A stretch of DNA of 64,000 bases from Monosporascus cannonballus (lineage: Eukaryota; Ascomycota; Sordariomycetes; Xylariales). Below the pieces are notes generated by a model. It searched no databases, was not told where the DNA came from, and saw only the letters and a program-made list of their open reading frames with translations. A program made the translations under genes and the position numbers. Positions within the stretch are counted from its first letter, which is position 1; each line of letters starts with the position of its first letter. Positions 21,753 to 35,198 of this stretch are shown one piece after another. The stretch lies in assembly GCA_004154925.1 (NCBI GenBank), contig QJNS01000054.1:124001-188000 (forward strand). Direction: 5' to 3'.

Positions 21753-23560
21753 GTGGTAAAAGCGTATTCTATCGCCAATGATGATCTATGCACCGAGGCA
21801 CAGAGAGGATCACTGGTAGTAACTCGCTGAGAAGTGAAGATGGGTAGAAAGGAGTGGCTGATGGCCTCCGAAACAGATGGGCGACCAGGCGTGATATTAC
21901 AACCGAGTAGTGATAGAATAAGGAGGGGTACCCGAGACGAGTGCTGATTAAAGCCGATGATATCGTTATTGTAATGCCGTTATTTGGATTGGGTATTCCG
22001 AAGTGCAGCGTCTGACGACTCACTGCTCTCTTCAAGAGCGACTGATTCAGGATTGGTGTCGTGTCAAACGTGATTTGCTAAGACAAACCTCAAATCCAGC
22101 AGGTCCAAGAAAACCGAGTCGATGCGTTTAGAAAGCTGTGGACTAGAAACAGAAGATGATATGCTGAGGTTGATGAAGCTGCGTTTGTATTTTCTGCTTT
22201 TTGAGAGGAGTATTAAAGAAACCAGAAAGTGGTTAAAAAGATGCCGATGATGTAAGTCTTGAATGAAGGAGCGACAACGATGCCGTTAGGGAAGCTGCAA
22301 AACGGAGCTTGAGGAACGTAGAAGGAAGGAAGAAATCGAGAGTGGTCGAGCAATTGCTGGTTGTGATAAGCTTCCTTTGACCAGTACAGGCAGCCGTGCT
22401 ATTGGTTGAATCCTTCGAAATAACAGCAGCTCTAGGCCACAAACAACGAAGACGAGCCGGAGAAGGTAAAGGATAGGTGGAAGTGCCTTGTCTAGACTCG
22501 GTCTGTGTAATCCTCGTGCTTGTCTGTCTTTCGGGAAGACGGCGGAGTTGTTACTCTAACCGACTCAACCTCTGCAGGGTTCGTTCTTTGTTATCCAGCA
22601 CTTCCGGGCACAGTCCAAGGTAGTGAGGTAGCTGAGTACCCCGGACCTCTTTTTTTTTTGAGCTGTTGGTGGCGGTGGGAAGGATATTATCAAACTTGCT
22701 GCTTCCTTCCAACGCAGCCGTAAGCGTTCCTAGCAATCGTGGATCGAAGGTGCGATATTACGGGCGAGTATATGGTACGAGTGAAACGGGAACGGAAAGA
22801 GGCGAATAGGCCCCGTTGGCGTCTTCAATGGATATGAGAATCAAAGAAAAAAAGTACAATGATTAGAATGCCAAATGCCGCTGATGAATCGGTTGACTCC
22901 TTTTCCCAGAAACCCCAACTTTGGCGCGTTTTGTTTTTGGTCTTTACTATCTTCCCTTCTTTCCCCTTGTCTTGTACGGCAGGGCGGTAATATGCGGTAC
23001 AGGTGGCGGTGATGCTCGTGGCGATGGTAGTGGCACCTGCGTGGGATGTCTCGTGTCTGTCTCTACTTCTTTAAGAGAATGCGATGCTCTGCAATGTTCG
23101 GAATGGACAAGCCAGTTAGGAAGAAAAATAAGAATCGATCCGGGGACACACACACGCACGCAAACACGCAACACTCTCAAAAGAGGCTATAGAGGAGTGA
23201 ATAAAGGAAGGGCGGGATGGGTGGTGATAGGAGGAGGGAACGGGGAAAATGAAAGGTGATGATAGGTAAAAGAGGAAGGGGAAAGAGAGAGCAAAACCTG
23301 CAGGCGAGACGAGACCACACAGTCAGAGAGTGGATAAGTTAATTGCACACCAAAATGCAAATCAAAACTCACTAGAGGCCACTGACAACCATAGGGACCC
23401 TTGCAGAAGCGGGTGAAATGGGCACATACAGTGGTGATAAGACAGAAAACACACTGTTAATGTAGGCTTTCACTGGCTTTCTGACTCTGCAGGGGGGGTC
23501 TAGCAGTGGTGGAGAAAAGTCAGAGACAGTGCAACCAATCCGACCTTTCCCCCCAATCAT
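21753..23560 (-). promoter_or_regulatory. Long upstream region of the Q-rich gene
   Basis: About 1.8 kb with no supported gene. Read on the minus strand it has C/T-rich tracts near 23,190-23,300, a feature common in fungal promoters and 5' leaders, and several very short frames that could act as upstream ORFs. A long 5' UTR, perhaps with an intron, is likely for a regulatory Q-rich protein. The assignment is inference from position and composition. Confidence 0.35.
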
Positions 23561-26500
23561 AACTGAAACTAAGGTACCTTATCTCCATTAAGTTGGAACG
23601 TTCACTTGACAGAGATATATACCTACTTAGGTAAGCATGTCCCGCTTGGGGTAGTGTTAGGTACATGCATAGCACATATTAATATGGCCTGATGCATCCA
23701 CAAAAGCACGTCCATCCATTTATTCATGGGCAATAGGTACCTAACAATAAGAACTTGTGTCCCCGATTAACGAGACCTCCGATGAAAATTCATTACCTGG
23801 CAATATCCCACGGCCATAATTCGCGTTTTACGAGTGTAATATGGCAAAAATTTTGAAGGGATTAAGTCTTCCCATGACTTGACGAGCTATTACGCAACCG
23901 TGTGGCGGCCAACAATGGAACAGCTCATCCTACAGCAGCAGAGGAGAGGAAAGGTCCGAACGGTGCCCCATGATTGGCCCATCGGCAGGACACGAATTGC
24001 GTGCGTTGAGAGGCACGAGGGATGAATAAGAGGAAAGAAGTCGGGCAGCTGCTGGGATTGGCCATGTGACAGCAAACACAGTGGAAGGATTTATGACTTT
24101 CGAGTGGCCAGGTCCGTAGTATGGGGGGAACTAAGGTTGGCCAACCAGGAGGCCGCTCTCGTCTTTTTCAGGGGGGGCCGACAGGGGGGAATTGCCGGGT
24201 TATCGAAAGGGGTGCGTTTGCGCTGCTGCACAGGGTTGAGTCTTGCTTGATTAACTGTCCGTCTATCTGTCAGGTGCTCATCTCCTCCCTAGTTGCATCT
24301 TAGTACATATTTCTTTTGTATAGAAGCAAGGCGAGCTCTGCCTCATCAGTTCATGTGGCAATCACGTGCTGATGACAGTCGCTCATTCAACTCAACACAG
24401 ACTCGGAGCAGCCCTGAGAGCTGGTTTGTTGCAAGGCAAACGTCTGTCTGTGCGCCTCGTTAGACGAAGTTTGATAGGTTTGGAACACGGGAGGCGGGTG
24501 GTGATGCGCTCAAACGCCTCTCGGACTTCACCGGGTTTAACTAGCTCACTTTAATGCTCGCATAGGCAGGTACTTAGATGGGAGCAGTTCCCTTATCCAA
24601 GCTGTGGCCTCTACATATGACTGGCAGCCCGTAAAGCGGTTGATCTATTGATTCGGATAACCGTTTCGTGGCCGGGCAGTTCCAATACTACCTAGGTATT
24701 TACATCCTTTGGAAGTAATGCGATACATAGTACATAGGGATTGAAACCTTCTTTTACAGTAGGTTGGCCGGGACTGGGCTGGACCGGCAGACGTCATCCC
24801 ACCCGTAAATTAAGATTGACACCGGACCCGCGACTATGGATGAACGCAAGAATCAAGCCATGCAGGTGGTTTTTGGCAATAATAAGCTCTGGCTATTTTA
24901 GTTTCCTTAACCGCGTGTGAGCCAAGGGAGAGGCAGCTCGAGCGCACCCGGACAGTCGGGCTGCCAGCTGAACTCAAAGCCAGTCTCCGGAGTCTGAGTG
25001 GAAAAAAGACGCGTTTGATGCTCAGCATGATGCCAAGTAGGGATGAACGGGTATAGGATCTGCTCCTTGGTTTTGTGTGAACTTAAACATCCACAGCCAG
25101 AGAAGCCCAGCAGTCCCCGGCTTCGATGCGAATTGATATTAAGCCAAATTTGGGGATCTGCGGTACCTGAAACAAACGCCCTTCGCGATGATCCGAGGAG
25201 CTGAGCCGATCTCACCGTTTGCGATCCTCGAGTCAAGCGCTAGTCATCGTTATCCAGAACCGTTCAGTGCTGTACGATTCGCTACTGCTTGCCACAGGGC
25301 AGGTGGGGTTATCATGTGAGAGGTATATTAAGAGGCACAGTAGACTCGCCACCGTCGTCGCAGTAATAACCCCACACATTCAAGCATAACGTACCCGTTC
25401 AAGGTGGCCCGACCGTGTCGTCTTGGGCACTGAATTCTGTAGTACAAAGTACGACATACGGTGTCAGGCAAAATATTTCGCACGCGTGAGATGCCAGGGG
25501 GTCACGCTAGCAACTGCATTATACAAATTCAGTATAGACGATACCAGGGCCGAGCCAATAGTACTCTTTAACGAAATATACAGTATCAAGGTGTATCTAC
25601 CGTGTCCCGGTAGTTGCCTCCGCAGGCCGGCTGTTGCTATGAGGGGTTGAGTGTAGAATCCCATAGGAATTGTGTCGGATGCACGTAAACCACTTGCTTC
25701 CATATGGGCTTTTAGATTATATCTATTATATAAATTTGTATACGAGCTTACATCGACGCACAGTGGACCCCGAGGGGGGAACAAACTGAAATGCCCCTGC
25801 GTACTGTATATATCCCTCCAGTATTCTACGACACCCGGTTAGCGAACAGGGATCTGCATCAATCGTATTTTACAACCATCATTAAAGGCATAAAGAGGGA
25901 AACACACACGGTACTGGTCGCTGCGCTACTTAATGCCTTCAACGGATTTCAGTAATCAGCCATGGTCGCGTGGGCTTGCCTCTGCCTGCATGGCTCTGTC
26001 AGGAACAGGCAGGTGCCCCTAGAGATGCCCCGACACTCATCAGTGATCCGCCTGCCGGATTTGGTGCTGCTAATTAAAAATATCTGAGACGAACCTTGGA
26101 AGTGCGGCTTGGCCGCTTTGGGCATGGACGGCATGCGGATCCCCTGAACACCCCCAAAAAAAATGATTGAAGGGCTTCCCGTGTTAGGTTTTGTGCATCA
26201 CAGAAATCTGCAGTGCGGTGGTTATCGATATGCTGGTTTCCGTTTCACCATGAGGGAGCCCGGAGCCCCAAATTATCAAGCAGTACGAAGCACAATAAAC
26301 AGTTCATCCGATCGATTATCGCAAGAAGTCCCCGATGAGGAGACATATAAAGCATTTCTAGCTCTCGTTTAGGACGAAACGATTAATGCTTATGAACGTT
26401 CGTATGCGTATGGCATAAGTACAGCCTTTGAAAAGTACCGGACTTTCCCAATCACGGTCTTTTTTAACCGCCTCGCCCATGATATAGGGCGTCTGGTTAT

Positions 26501-29500
26501 TTTGTTGATCTTATCGCCTACAACCTCCTGAGTACTGAATCCTACCAGGACGTATATCCTGCATAACGATACATTAAACTTTAGACGGCGTGGTAAGCTG
26601 ACGGGGGCCTGCTGATAGGTGCGAAGTCTGCGGTTAATCGAGTCATCCTATTCGATGCCCCTTGGCGCGCCCCTCGCTCGAGCTCGCGTCTAACAATGCT
26701 TGATATCGCCTTCGGCACTGCAGCTCAGTACCTATTTCAGCAACGCTTGTCGGAATAGACGCGACTCGGTTGCTTACAAGAGAACGTCAACCCTTTCATA
26801 GGCATTCTTGCTCCCTGAATAGTCTCCCATTGCGATGGATCTAGCTTGGTTGGTGTGGGCCTTGCTTTGGCTTATGCACCCGGGTTATGCGCCTTTAAGT
26901 CTCCCAGCTTTGAGCCAAAACTGCTGGCCAGTGAAGTTGTCTGCGTCAATCTTACTATTCTTCTCGATGTCGTCTCGAGACTGAACCTATTTCGAGCCCA
27001 CCAGGCAAATTCTCGTGCATTTTGCCGACTCATCCATTGCGCTTAGGTATTGCTATTGCTTGTAGTGGGTAGTGGCGTTACAGTAGTGGACCTATCCACT
27101 GTATCCTCCAAGTGATTACCATCAGCACCTGCATGCGTTCTTGTTGCAATGCAAGCCATGCAGCACGCAAGCGGCGCTTAGCAAATTTTCGGTCAAATGG
27201 AACGCACTCAATCCGACCTCAAGCGCCGTTTCCCTCTTCTTGCGCGGCTTTCGATCTGCAGGCGGATCCCTCCCTACGCTGCACGTGGCTCCAATTGAAC
27301 CGGAACCCATTCATCCATCCCTATCCCGCGATATGACTCGCCTGTATCCTGCCCCGAGCAGTGGGACCTCTGCGCTTGGTGGCAGCCGTAGCGGCATGGC
27401 GAGCAACCGTGGAGGAGCTATCTATACCTATTATGATTACCAACCCGTAGTATTCACTCGGACCCTTAGTACGGGCTGCTGGATCTATGGTAGCATCTCC
27501 GCAGGATGCCGGCTCCAGGTTAGGGGTCTGCTGCCGCCCGGCGCTCTGCCGGCTCCCCCCTTGCCTGCCCGATGTTACCTTCTAGAGACTATTGGATCCT
27601 GCGCACCGTCGCACGGTGTGGCAAAGGAATCATGTCAGCGCGCAGCGCATGCCAACCACGTGACCCCGAGGCTGACGGGAATGACAACTCTGCTCCGTGT
27701 CCGGGTAGTAGGTATGAGTATAAAATTACCGTCAATGTCAGCTGTTGTGCCCATCCCGTAAGCACGCAGACAAGTCATTTCCGATGGTAGAGCGAAGTAT
27801 TAGAATCATTTTCACGCCCCCTTTTGGCCCTCCGGTCCACAACAAGCTCGAATTGGGGAGAGCGACGGTTTTATTGTTTATGGTGATCTGCGGCAGTTAA
27901 TATCAGAAGTTCAAGGCCTTCCACCTCCTTTACTGGATGGCTAAAACATCACGGCCCGTTGGGTCCGAGTTCTCTCAGATTCGAACACCAACCCCTGAAG
28001 ACCGGCTCGCAGCCGGCACTTTCTCAACGCAAAGGCGCTTGCTACGTCGTCGATGTGGGTTGTTATCAAAGGCATGTGAACCCTGAAGAGTGGTGTGGTC
28101 GGGCTCCTATATGGCACACTATCAAAGACCGGCGGGTGATACTGAGCAAGCCTATATCCCCGCTACATGAGGCGAGTCGAGTTGTAGAAGCAGGATCACG
28201 AGCTATCGGCAGCGATTCGGATCCTTACGTTCCATGGTGGATCGCTGCATCGGGACACCGTGGAATATCGGACCTATCTATGCATCCATTAGCCCTTCCC
28301 TGCACAACCCCAGCACCCCCGGTCGTGCGCCATTGGTAACGTTCTACCATGATGGCAGTGAAGGTTCTATCGATTCGCAGACTCCTCGTTCGATTATATC
28401 TATGAATATCCGGCCCCAACTCTTAGTGGATCCTAAGCGTTACTAGCAGCAGTCAATCATTACTGGTAGCGTCTCCGCCGTTCAAGGAGGTCGTCGACGA
28501 TGGTGGTGATATCTTCTCGGCAGAATGAGGAGCATGATTCTATAAGCGGTTCAACCGGGGTTGAGTCTAGAGACACCCCAGTCGCTTTTTCATCTATTCC
28601 ACTCTCTAGTACTGCCTGTATTCGTTGATATTATAGATATGCCTTCTGCTATGTGGGTATTCAAGGGGGAGTTTCTCAACTCTTCTAATCCGTGACTAGT
28701 CGGGCCGCAGTCCGAAAAGGGGGAGCCTCTTCAGGGTGTTTCGTCCGGTTGTCCTCTACTTGGTCTGGTGTAAGTTTTAGGCTTGTGGCCCTTGGCTCGG
28801 AGGTATACGACATTATAAGTACTCAAGCGGCTTTCCGTATCCGTGCTGATGACCCTTGTTTCAGCTATCAATAGTTGTAATGCGTTGGACGTCACGACCT
28901 TTGAGTGCTATATTCTATTTCTCGTTCGAAGCAGATTCGGTTTGCAACAATCCCTGATATGACTATGGATTTATAGATCTTCCAAGCTGCTAAAGTGGAC
29001 ACGCCCGTGGTTAGGACCCAATGTGCGTTGATAAAGAGCCCAGGAGAGATTCTGTAATTACAACATTGACGGTTAGCGCTTCCCAGGGACTATGCCGAGA
29101 TTTGCCCTACCAGTAGACAGCTCGGCTAAAGGGTGAACTCTCAGAAGTTCTTCAGAAGAGGCTTCTGTGGCACATAATGGATATTACATGTTATTACAGT
29201 TCTTTGCACAAGCACAGGATCGTAGATCCTGGTCCAATAGACGCCATATCAACCGACACCTCCAAAAGGTTGAAAGGCAAAGTCCTTGATATGGTCCCAC
29301 CTGTGTCCCTCTTTCATTTCCCCGGTCTTTCCGCAGACGTTCCTATACTTACATGAGCCATCACCAGTCTGCCTCTTCGGCCATCTCCCCTGCTTTTGAA
29401 ATATGTCAGGGGTTAGCCTGATAGAGGCAAACATGCAACTGGGAAGTATGCGAGTTCCTCGACTAGAGGTTCAAGATACCTCTCGTTGGCTAAGTTGTGA

Positions 29501-30442
29501 ATCCGCGCTTCTAAAGTATGGCTAAACCCATTCTGGATAAAGTATCTACGTTTCTCTCTATGAGTCTGTCTAATGTTTCACTGCTCTCTATATTAGGTCA
29601 GTATGTTCAGTAAAACAACATCCTGCATCACATGCATATACACATCTCTCATTATAGAGCGCAACAGCCGGCTGGGACCTTAATCAGTGTATAATCGTTA
29701 GCATGCAGTTCCGTCATTAAGTCCAATCCCATGATTCAAATATCCTAAGACACCGCGTACGGATTTAGGTGGAAATAGGAAGTGAGTTTTACAAGGCTAT
29801 ATAAGTAGCTGGAAATGTGAGACCCTGACATCACACACAGAAGCATATAACTGAAGAAGTGTATTAAAGGTTGCCTGACCTCTAAAAGGTCCTCTATAGA
29901 AGGTGAAGGTGGTGAACCCTCCTTAAATACGGATAAAAACAGTGGTAGCCAAGAGATAAGGATACCGGAGTGGCCGACGCTATTTCCACTAGCCGGTTAC
30001 CTAACCAAGCCATGGCGTTGCTAGGTTCAACAGGAAGACAAGGGGGGGTTGGGTTAGGGGATGTGTCCGTCTAAAATAGCATTGACAGTTCGTACTATAC
30101 AAACCCTATGTTGCACACATATAAGTATGCTTCAAGAAAGCGCTGTAGATCAAAATGGTTATATTTGCTGCGAGCCCTTATTGTTGCCGCAAAATAATGT
30201 GGGAAATGGAGGCCCGTCCACGGGTTTTCCTTTCAGAATTCCAGCATACGGGCAACTCAACGGTTAGGAAGTATACGAGAAGTATTCGCCTGTAAGAAGG
30301 CTGCAGAGTAGAGTGAGAAGGAGCATGTCATGAAGGAAGGAGGTCTAGAGGTCAAATCCACATCTCGTCGTCCCCAGACTTCCCCGAGGAATATCATCTC
30401 AGACTTATCTTACCCGGCCGACTCGAATCCGTGTCCACCTAT
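23561..30442. other. 6.9-kb stretch without a supported gene
   Basis: I inspected both strands. The longest frame (27,141-27,761, +, 206 codons) has an unnatural composition. Two places, about 27,330-27,520 and 27,980-28,440 (+), read locally like protein (AIYTYYDYQPVVF; PLVTFYHDGSEGS), but frames shift and stop, so they may be old gene relics. No RNA gene or repeat copy recognised. Confidence 0.5.
27960..28445 (+). pseudogene. Possible decayed gene fragment, family unknown
   Basis: Overlapping plus-strand frames at 27,959-28,339 and 28,234-28,446 each read locally like real protein (YVVDVGCYQRHVNPEEWCGR in the first; TPWNIGPIYASISPSLHNP and PLVTFYHDG in the second). A join would need a frame change near 28,235. 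No splice pair is convincing there. I cannot name a family. Confidence 0.25.
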
Positions 30443-31672
30443 CTACCTCTTGATAAAAGGGGCCTTCTCAAGCGCCTTGGCCTGGATGTCCCACACGACC
30501 CGCCCCAAGCTTACGAACTCGGTCCCGAACTCGTCGAGCACATCCTCGACCCTCGTGCCGCCATCGCTCTCGCGTAGCGCAGCGAAGTACTCCTCCTCGG
30601 ACCCGAACGTCGCGACCCTCCACAGGGCCTTCCACTGCGCGATGGCGGCCAGGGCCTCCGGGCCCCGGCTCCGGACGTCGGCCGCGACCATGTAGAAGGA
30701 GGACCGCTTGGCGTGGCCGATGCGCGGCTTGAAGGTCCGCACCGTCGCGAACCGCTTGAAACGGTATAGGAGACAGAGCGTATCCCACGCCTCCAGCTTG
30801 TGCAGCAGCACCACCATGGTGCCGCCCGGCCGCAGGTGCTCGAGGCCGAGCGCCAGCTGCGTGCTCGTCAGCCGCCGCGCTTCCCGGATCTCCCGATACG
30901 GGGCCCGCGGGTGGGTGCGCAAGACCTGGCCGTCGCAGAGGACGAGGTCGAACAAGGCGGCCTGCTCGTCGGAGGAGTCGAACTGTCGCGAGAGGTCGAA
31001 GTGCGCGGCGTCCGGGTGGCCCTCAGGAATGCTCGTCACGCCCATGTCCGCGGCGAGCATGGTGATGTCCGTGAACTTCAGCGTCACGTTGGGGCTGTTC
31101 TCGGGCTGCAGCATCATCTTGTGGCCGCCCTCGGAGACGGGGAGGCTGAAGGCCACGGCCCGGGCCTCGGGGTTCCGCTCCAACGCCGTCTCGAGGAAGC
31201 CCCCCGGCGCCGCGCACGTGTCGAGGATCCGCGGCGGCAGAGCGGCCCTGTCGAATATGTATGTGGATTTCGTCGTCCTGGCGACCCGGAATGCGCGCGT
31301 GTGGCGGTGCAGGTCCTGCCCGATCCTCTTCATCAGCGTGTAGAAGAACTGCGCGGTGGCCCCGTCGGCCTCGTCGGCGTTGCGGCGCTGCTTCTCGAAG
31401 AACTTGTCGCCGTCCGGGTTCTCCCATCCCTGTGTCGAAGTTGTAGCGGTTGTGTGACTTGATCGATGAAGAATGAGCATAATTACCTTTTGCCGGAGCT
31501 CGGTCAGCTTTCGAAACTCCGGGACTCTCTCAAGTAGGTACTGCTGTATGATTCGTCCGGGGCTGCTGTAACCGTCCTCTTCGGTGGGTGAGGGCCGGAG
31601 TATGTTTTCTTTCTGGGCGTCAATCGCGTTTAACTCATCGCGAGCGTCGACCCCTGTCACAGCCTGCTGCAT
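30443..31672 (-). CDS. FtsJ-like methyltransferase domain protein (390 aa spliced)
   Basis: Exons 31,487-31,672 and 30,443-31,429. The 57-nt intron (donor GTAATT, acceptor GACACAG) is a multiple of three and contains no stop, so the unspliced frame of 409 codons is also open. After splicing, DTCAAPGGFLETAL near residues 130-143 is the SAM-binding glycine loop, and DLVLCDGQVLR is the acidic DLxxxDG stretch. GGTMVVLLHKLEAWDT carries a Lys, and KRSSFYMVAADV is the last core strand. These are FtsJ/RrmJ features, and I recall a fungus-specific set of about 400-aa proteins like this. The classical K-D-K-E residues are only partly present: the usual Lys in VVK is Leu with Lys three positions later, and the expected Glu before YIVA is Ser. 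Target RNA unknown. It is divergent from the phosphatase gene 1.1 kb away. Confidence 0.8.
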   Translation of the reverse strand: MQQAVTGVDARDELNAIDAQKENILRPSPTEEDGYSSPGRIIQQYLLERVPEFRKLTELRQKVIMLILHRSSHTTATTSTQGWENPDGDKFFEKQRRNADEADGATAQFFYTLMKRIGQDLHRHTRAFRVARTTKSTYIFDRAALPPRILDTCAAPGGFLETALERNPEARAVAFSLPVSEGGHKMMLQPENSPNVTLKFTDITMLAADMGVTSIPEGHPDAAHFDLSRQFDSSDEQAALFDLVLCDGQVLRTHPRAPYREIREARRLTSTQLALGLEHLRPGGTMVVLLHKLEAWDTLCLLYRFKRFATVRTFKPRIGHAKRSSFYMVAADVRSRGPEALAAIAQWKALWRVATFGSEEEYFAALRESDGGTRVEDVLDEFGTEFVSLGRVVWDIQAKALEKAPFIKR

Positions 31673-32808
31673 ATCACTAAGGGAGGAGAGTACCTCCTTT
31701 GTGCATGCGTATTAGGGTCTTCAAGGGAATTAGAGCGTCTATGAGACCATGCTTCCTGGTGCACAAGATGAGGAGGAGTCTGGTCTAAGAGCTTGATTCA
31801 GAGCACGGCTTTAGTAGGAGCGCGACCATGGCGGATATGACATGTCCCATCAGACAACCATCCGAATGGTGGTTGGCCTCCCGCAGCGTCGCCTTGTCCG
31901 ATTCATTGGCTGTCGCGTCCGACCGGGGGTGGGTACAGTAGCAGAGCCTGATTGCTAATAGGGTGCTGATATGCCGTTGGTCGAATCCCCAGACGGTGAT
32001 ACACCAGAAATGCGACCTTGCGATACTCTGTTAGGCTGGAGTCAAGAGATTCTTTCGAATCTTCGGCAACGACATCTAGATCGGCAGAGTACATGCAGAT
32101 ATCCATGGCGGTTGGGATACAACAACTGGGGTATGTCCTATCTCAACCCGACGAGGCTGTACATCTTTATCTGGCGTATGACCATGTTAGAGCTCACGAG
32201 GAATTGGAATGGATATGCTGGCCAACTCGTTGGATGCCAGAACCAAGGAAACGCGCCCAGGCTCTATCCCAGGCCTGCGAATCTGCAAGCTACGTTCTCG
32301 CTCAGTAGCTTTCGTATAAAGACCTTGTTACACTTCGAAGAAGACAAATGCATCTGCTATCCAAATTTTGTGTTGAGCCTGAGACTGAGGGGCGAGAAAC
32401 ACTTAACGGATACCAGTTGCGGAGGGGGGACTCCCTTAATGCTGGGTGCCGTAATAGAGTGGCCACGGATGCTAGGGCCCAGGATCATGCAATTACACAG
32501 GATTTAAAAAAAATATACGCTCGTTTATAGATTATTTCTCCCATAGGGAGGGGGGAGGGGGGGGGATGAAGGAAAAAAGGGCACGTCCATGCGGCTGTTT
32601 GAGCAGCAGACTGGGCTGTTCCAAAAGGGGGCAGCGCAGTAGATGCATAATCTTTGTATAAGTTATTCTAAGCGGGATATGCGTCTGTCGAACACCCCCC
32701 CACGTATTGATGAGTGTGGCCATCGCGGGGCAGTTTCAGACGCTTTCAATGTTTTGAAGCTTTCGAGTCTCTTGCCAACACTCGAGTTCGCGACCCGGTA
32801 ATCCCACC
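31673..32808. other. Shared upstream region of two divergent genes
   Basis: About 1.1 kb between the methyltransferase start (31,672, -) and the phosphatase start (32,809, +). It probably holds both promoters. A plus-strand frame at 31,971-32,507 and another at 32,018-32,308 overlap with unnatural composition and are not called. A G-rich run (GGGAGGGGGGAGGGGGGGGG-like) lies near 32,545-32,567. Confidence 0.45.
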
Positions 32809-33515
32809 ATGTCTGACGCGTCCGCGGCATCCGGCGCCTCAGCACAATCTCCTCGTAAGGTATCTGTTCTTTTCGTCTGCCTAGGGAACATATGCCGGTC
32901 CACGATGGCCGAGGGCGTCTTCCGGTCGCTCACCAAGGACCCGGCATCGCCGTACCACGACGTTATCGACGAGGTGGACTCTTGCGGCACAGGTACGCGT
33001 CACTGACACCTTTCCCAATCATCACGAGGCGATTCCAGAGCTAATTGATCGTACTGCACAGGCGGATATCACATAGGCGAACCCCCGGATGACCGCACGA
33101 TGGAGACGCTAAGAAAGCACGGAGTCACGGATTACCAGCACGGAGCACGCCAGGTTCGTCGAGTCAGGGGGGATGAGCTGTAAGGGGAAAGAGACGAAAG
33201 AGACTGACACGGATTATCTCCCGATCCCCGTAGATCTGCAAGGACGACTTCAACAGGTTCGACTACATCTTCGCCATGGACGACAGCAACCTCGAGAACC
33301 TGCGGCGGTTCCAGCAGAGGTGGAAGACGAAGAATGCGAAGGTTGAGGTTAAGATGTTCGGCGAGTTCTCCGGCACCAGAAACAGGGCCGAGGTGGTGGA
33401 GGACCCGTACTACTACGGCCGCGACGCGTTCGAGAAGGCGTACGAGCAGTGCAGGAGATTCTCCGCCAATTTCCTAAGGGATACGTTTCCGGACGTCAAG
33501 GCTGACTCATCTTGA
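32809..33515 (+). CDS. Low-molecular-weight protein tyrosine phosphatase (185 aa)
   Basis: Three exons: 32,809-32,992, 33,062-33,153 and 33,234-33,515. The introns of 69 and 80 nt have GTACGC/CACAG and GTTCGT/CGTAG junctions that keep the frame. The N-terminal VSVLFVCLGNICRSTMAEG contains the CX5R active-site loop (Cys24 to Arg30) followed by Ser31. SCGTGGYHIGEPPDDRT and FDYIFAMDDSNLENL are family-typical. EDPYYYGRDAF supplies the general-acid Asp (about 149) and the two conserved Tyr. The enzyme hydrolyses phosphotyrosine through a Cys-phosphate intermediate in the cytosol; fungal relatives are yeast Ltp1 and fission yeast Stp1. All catalytic residues are present, so it should be active. An N-terminal Ser/Ala extension of about 15 residues is slightly longer than usual. 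Confidence 0.95.
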
Positions 33516-35198
33516 CGGTTTCATGATCGACGATACCCTTTTCTTTCCCCCCCCTTGCGCACAATAGACCAATAGACGGCTTGGTTAGAGAAGACGGAGG
33601 GGGTATGATGAGATGACGTAGAGCTCACCAGACTTTTCGTTCTGCTTACCTCAATCTTCGTATCTGAAATTCGTGGATAGCCGATATTCCCACATGCTTG
33701 CTGGGCGATGTTTCCGCAGTTTCAACATTTATTTCGTCATGCGTCCATACGGGTGGGAGACGCGGCTGTGGTCTTACGTGCGCATATGACGAGAATTGGC
33801 GGATTCAAACAACTCACTTGAAAGGGCGGACGTTTCATGACCAATCACGATTCGACCTTGTAATCAAATCCCAAGGAACCGGGTACTCGACAATCAATCA
33901 TATTGAGCACAATACACCACCTGGTGCTTTTCGTAAGCACTTAGATACTTGGCAAACAGGTCAAGGGACGGAATGCATTTTGCAATGAGAGGTCGGATTG
34001 TATTCCTTGGGGGCCAGGAAAATCTCACACGTGTCGCTCTTACGTAGTTTAAGGTAGTAGGTTCCCGCCCGAATCTAGTTTAGAGCCCGTGAGCGACGAC
34101 GCTTTTGGCAGGGCGCCGCCAAATGTCAAGACATTGAAGAAAGGGATGGGAGTGGCTTCGGTAGGTTGAGTGGCCAGAGAATCAGAAGCGCCGTTTCCAT
34201 TCATCATGCCGCACGAGGTATAGTCCTTCTATCGTTCAATGGGGGCCCCTCTCTCAAGGGATTCAGGGGGGGATGAATCGCGCGGCAATTCGAGCCCTAT
34301 GACTAGCGGCTAGCCAATGGCGGTGGAGCGAGTGGACGGCACCCCGGCGGTTAGGGGCCTCGATTGCAGCGCCAAAGGAAAAGTTTACCTACGTAGGTGG
34401 GTTCGTTAGGGTCCAAACTTCGAAAACTGGCCAACTGCAGGCGTTGTTTGGATGGTACCTATATCGTACAGTGTCGGATTGCCCCACCTTCTCCTCCTCC
34501 TTGGGATGAAACCCCCTTCTTGGGCTGGCACTTCAATTCGGTCGGTCCCTGGTTCCAAATCGGGTGATTAGCGACAGTGGTACAATGCATTCCCATGGCA
34601 GAGCGGCATAGTGGCCTCAACTTTTATATTTTATCTCTTGAGACAGCTCTTGTTCCTCATTCCTGGATTGCCATTCCATCCTTTATTAGACTAAGTTCGT
34701 GAGGTCGTACCGAACTGGCCCTTCTAAGCCGTCCATCGTTCTGGGTATCCCGAGCTACTTAGTACATAGGACAGCTCCCCCGAGTCTTTTATACCCTATA
34801 TACTTACTGCCTACGTCTTAGGGGGCGTTTGACAAACTCCATCCAGTCTGCCCTACCCTGGCCTCTCTGTGTCTCAACCCCCGCGTTGATCGTAGCGATC
34901 ACACACGTATCATTACCTACCTACGTAACGGTACATACATAATTCAATACCTCGGTTTTCACGGGCCTCAAAACCGGCTCTTAACAATTAATGAAATATA
35001 ACAAGAAGAACTAATAAGCTCTCTTGTCCCCGACCACCAGAGATCGTTCTACTGAGTTAGTTACCCGCTTTCGAAGTTCTTGAAACAGAGTATACAACCC
35101 CACTTCGTCTCTTAGTCCTTCGTTCAAGCTGTCATTCATTCCCTTGTTCTGCCTCGGCCCGCTTGCTTGAACCCCAAACAAGCATACAAACAGAGGCA
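33516..35198. other. Intergenic and distal MAP kinase promoter
   Basis: No supported gene over 1.7 kb. The frame at 33,698-33,988 has no natural protein pattern. Confidence 0.5.

Noticed and set aside
27141..27761. 206-codon plus-strand frame
   Set aside because: Amino-acid pattern is unnatural (Pro/Arg/Ser-rich runs without motifs), codon use is not biased, and no splice context supports it.
30708..31462. Plus-strand frames of 211 and 220 codons over the methyltransferase
   Set aside because: Antisense shadows of the high-GC methyltransferase exon.
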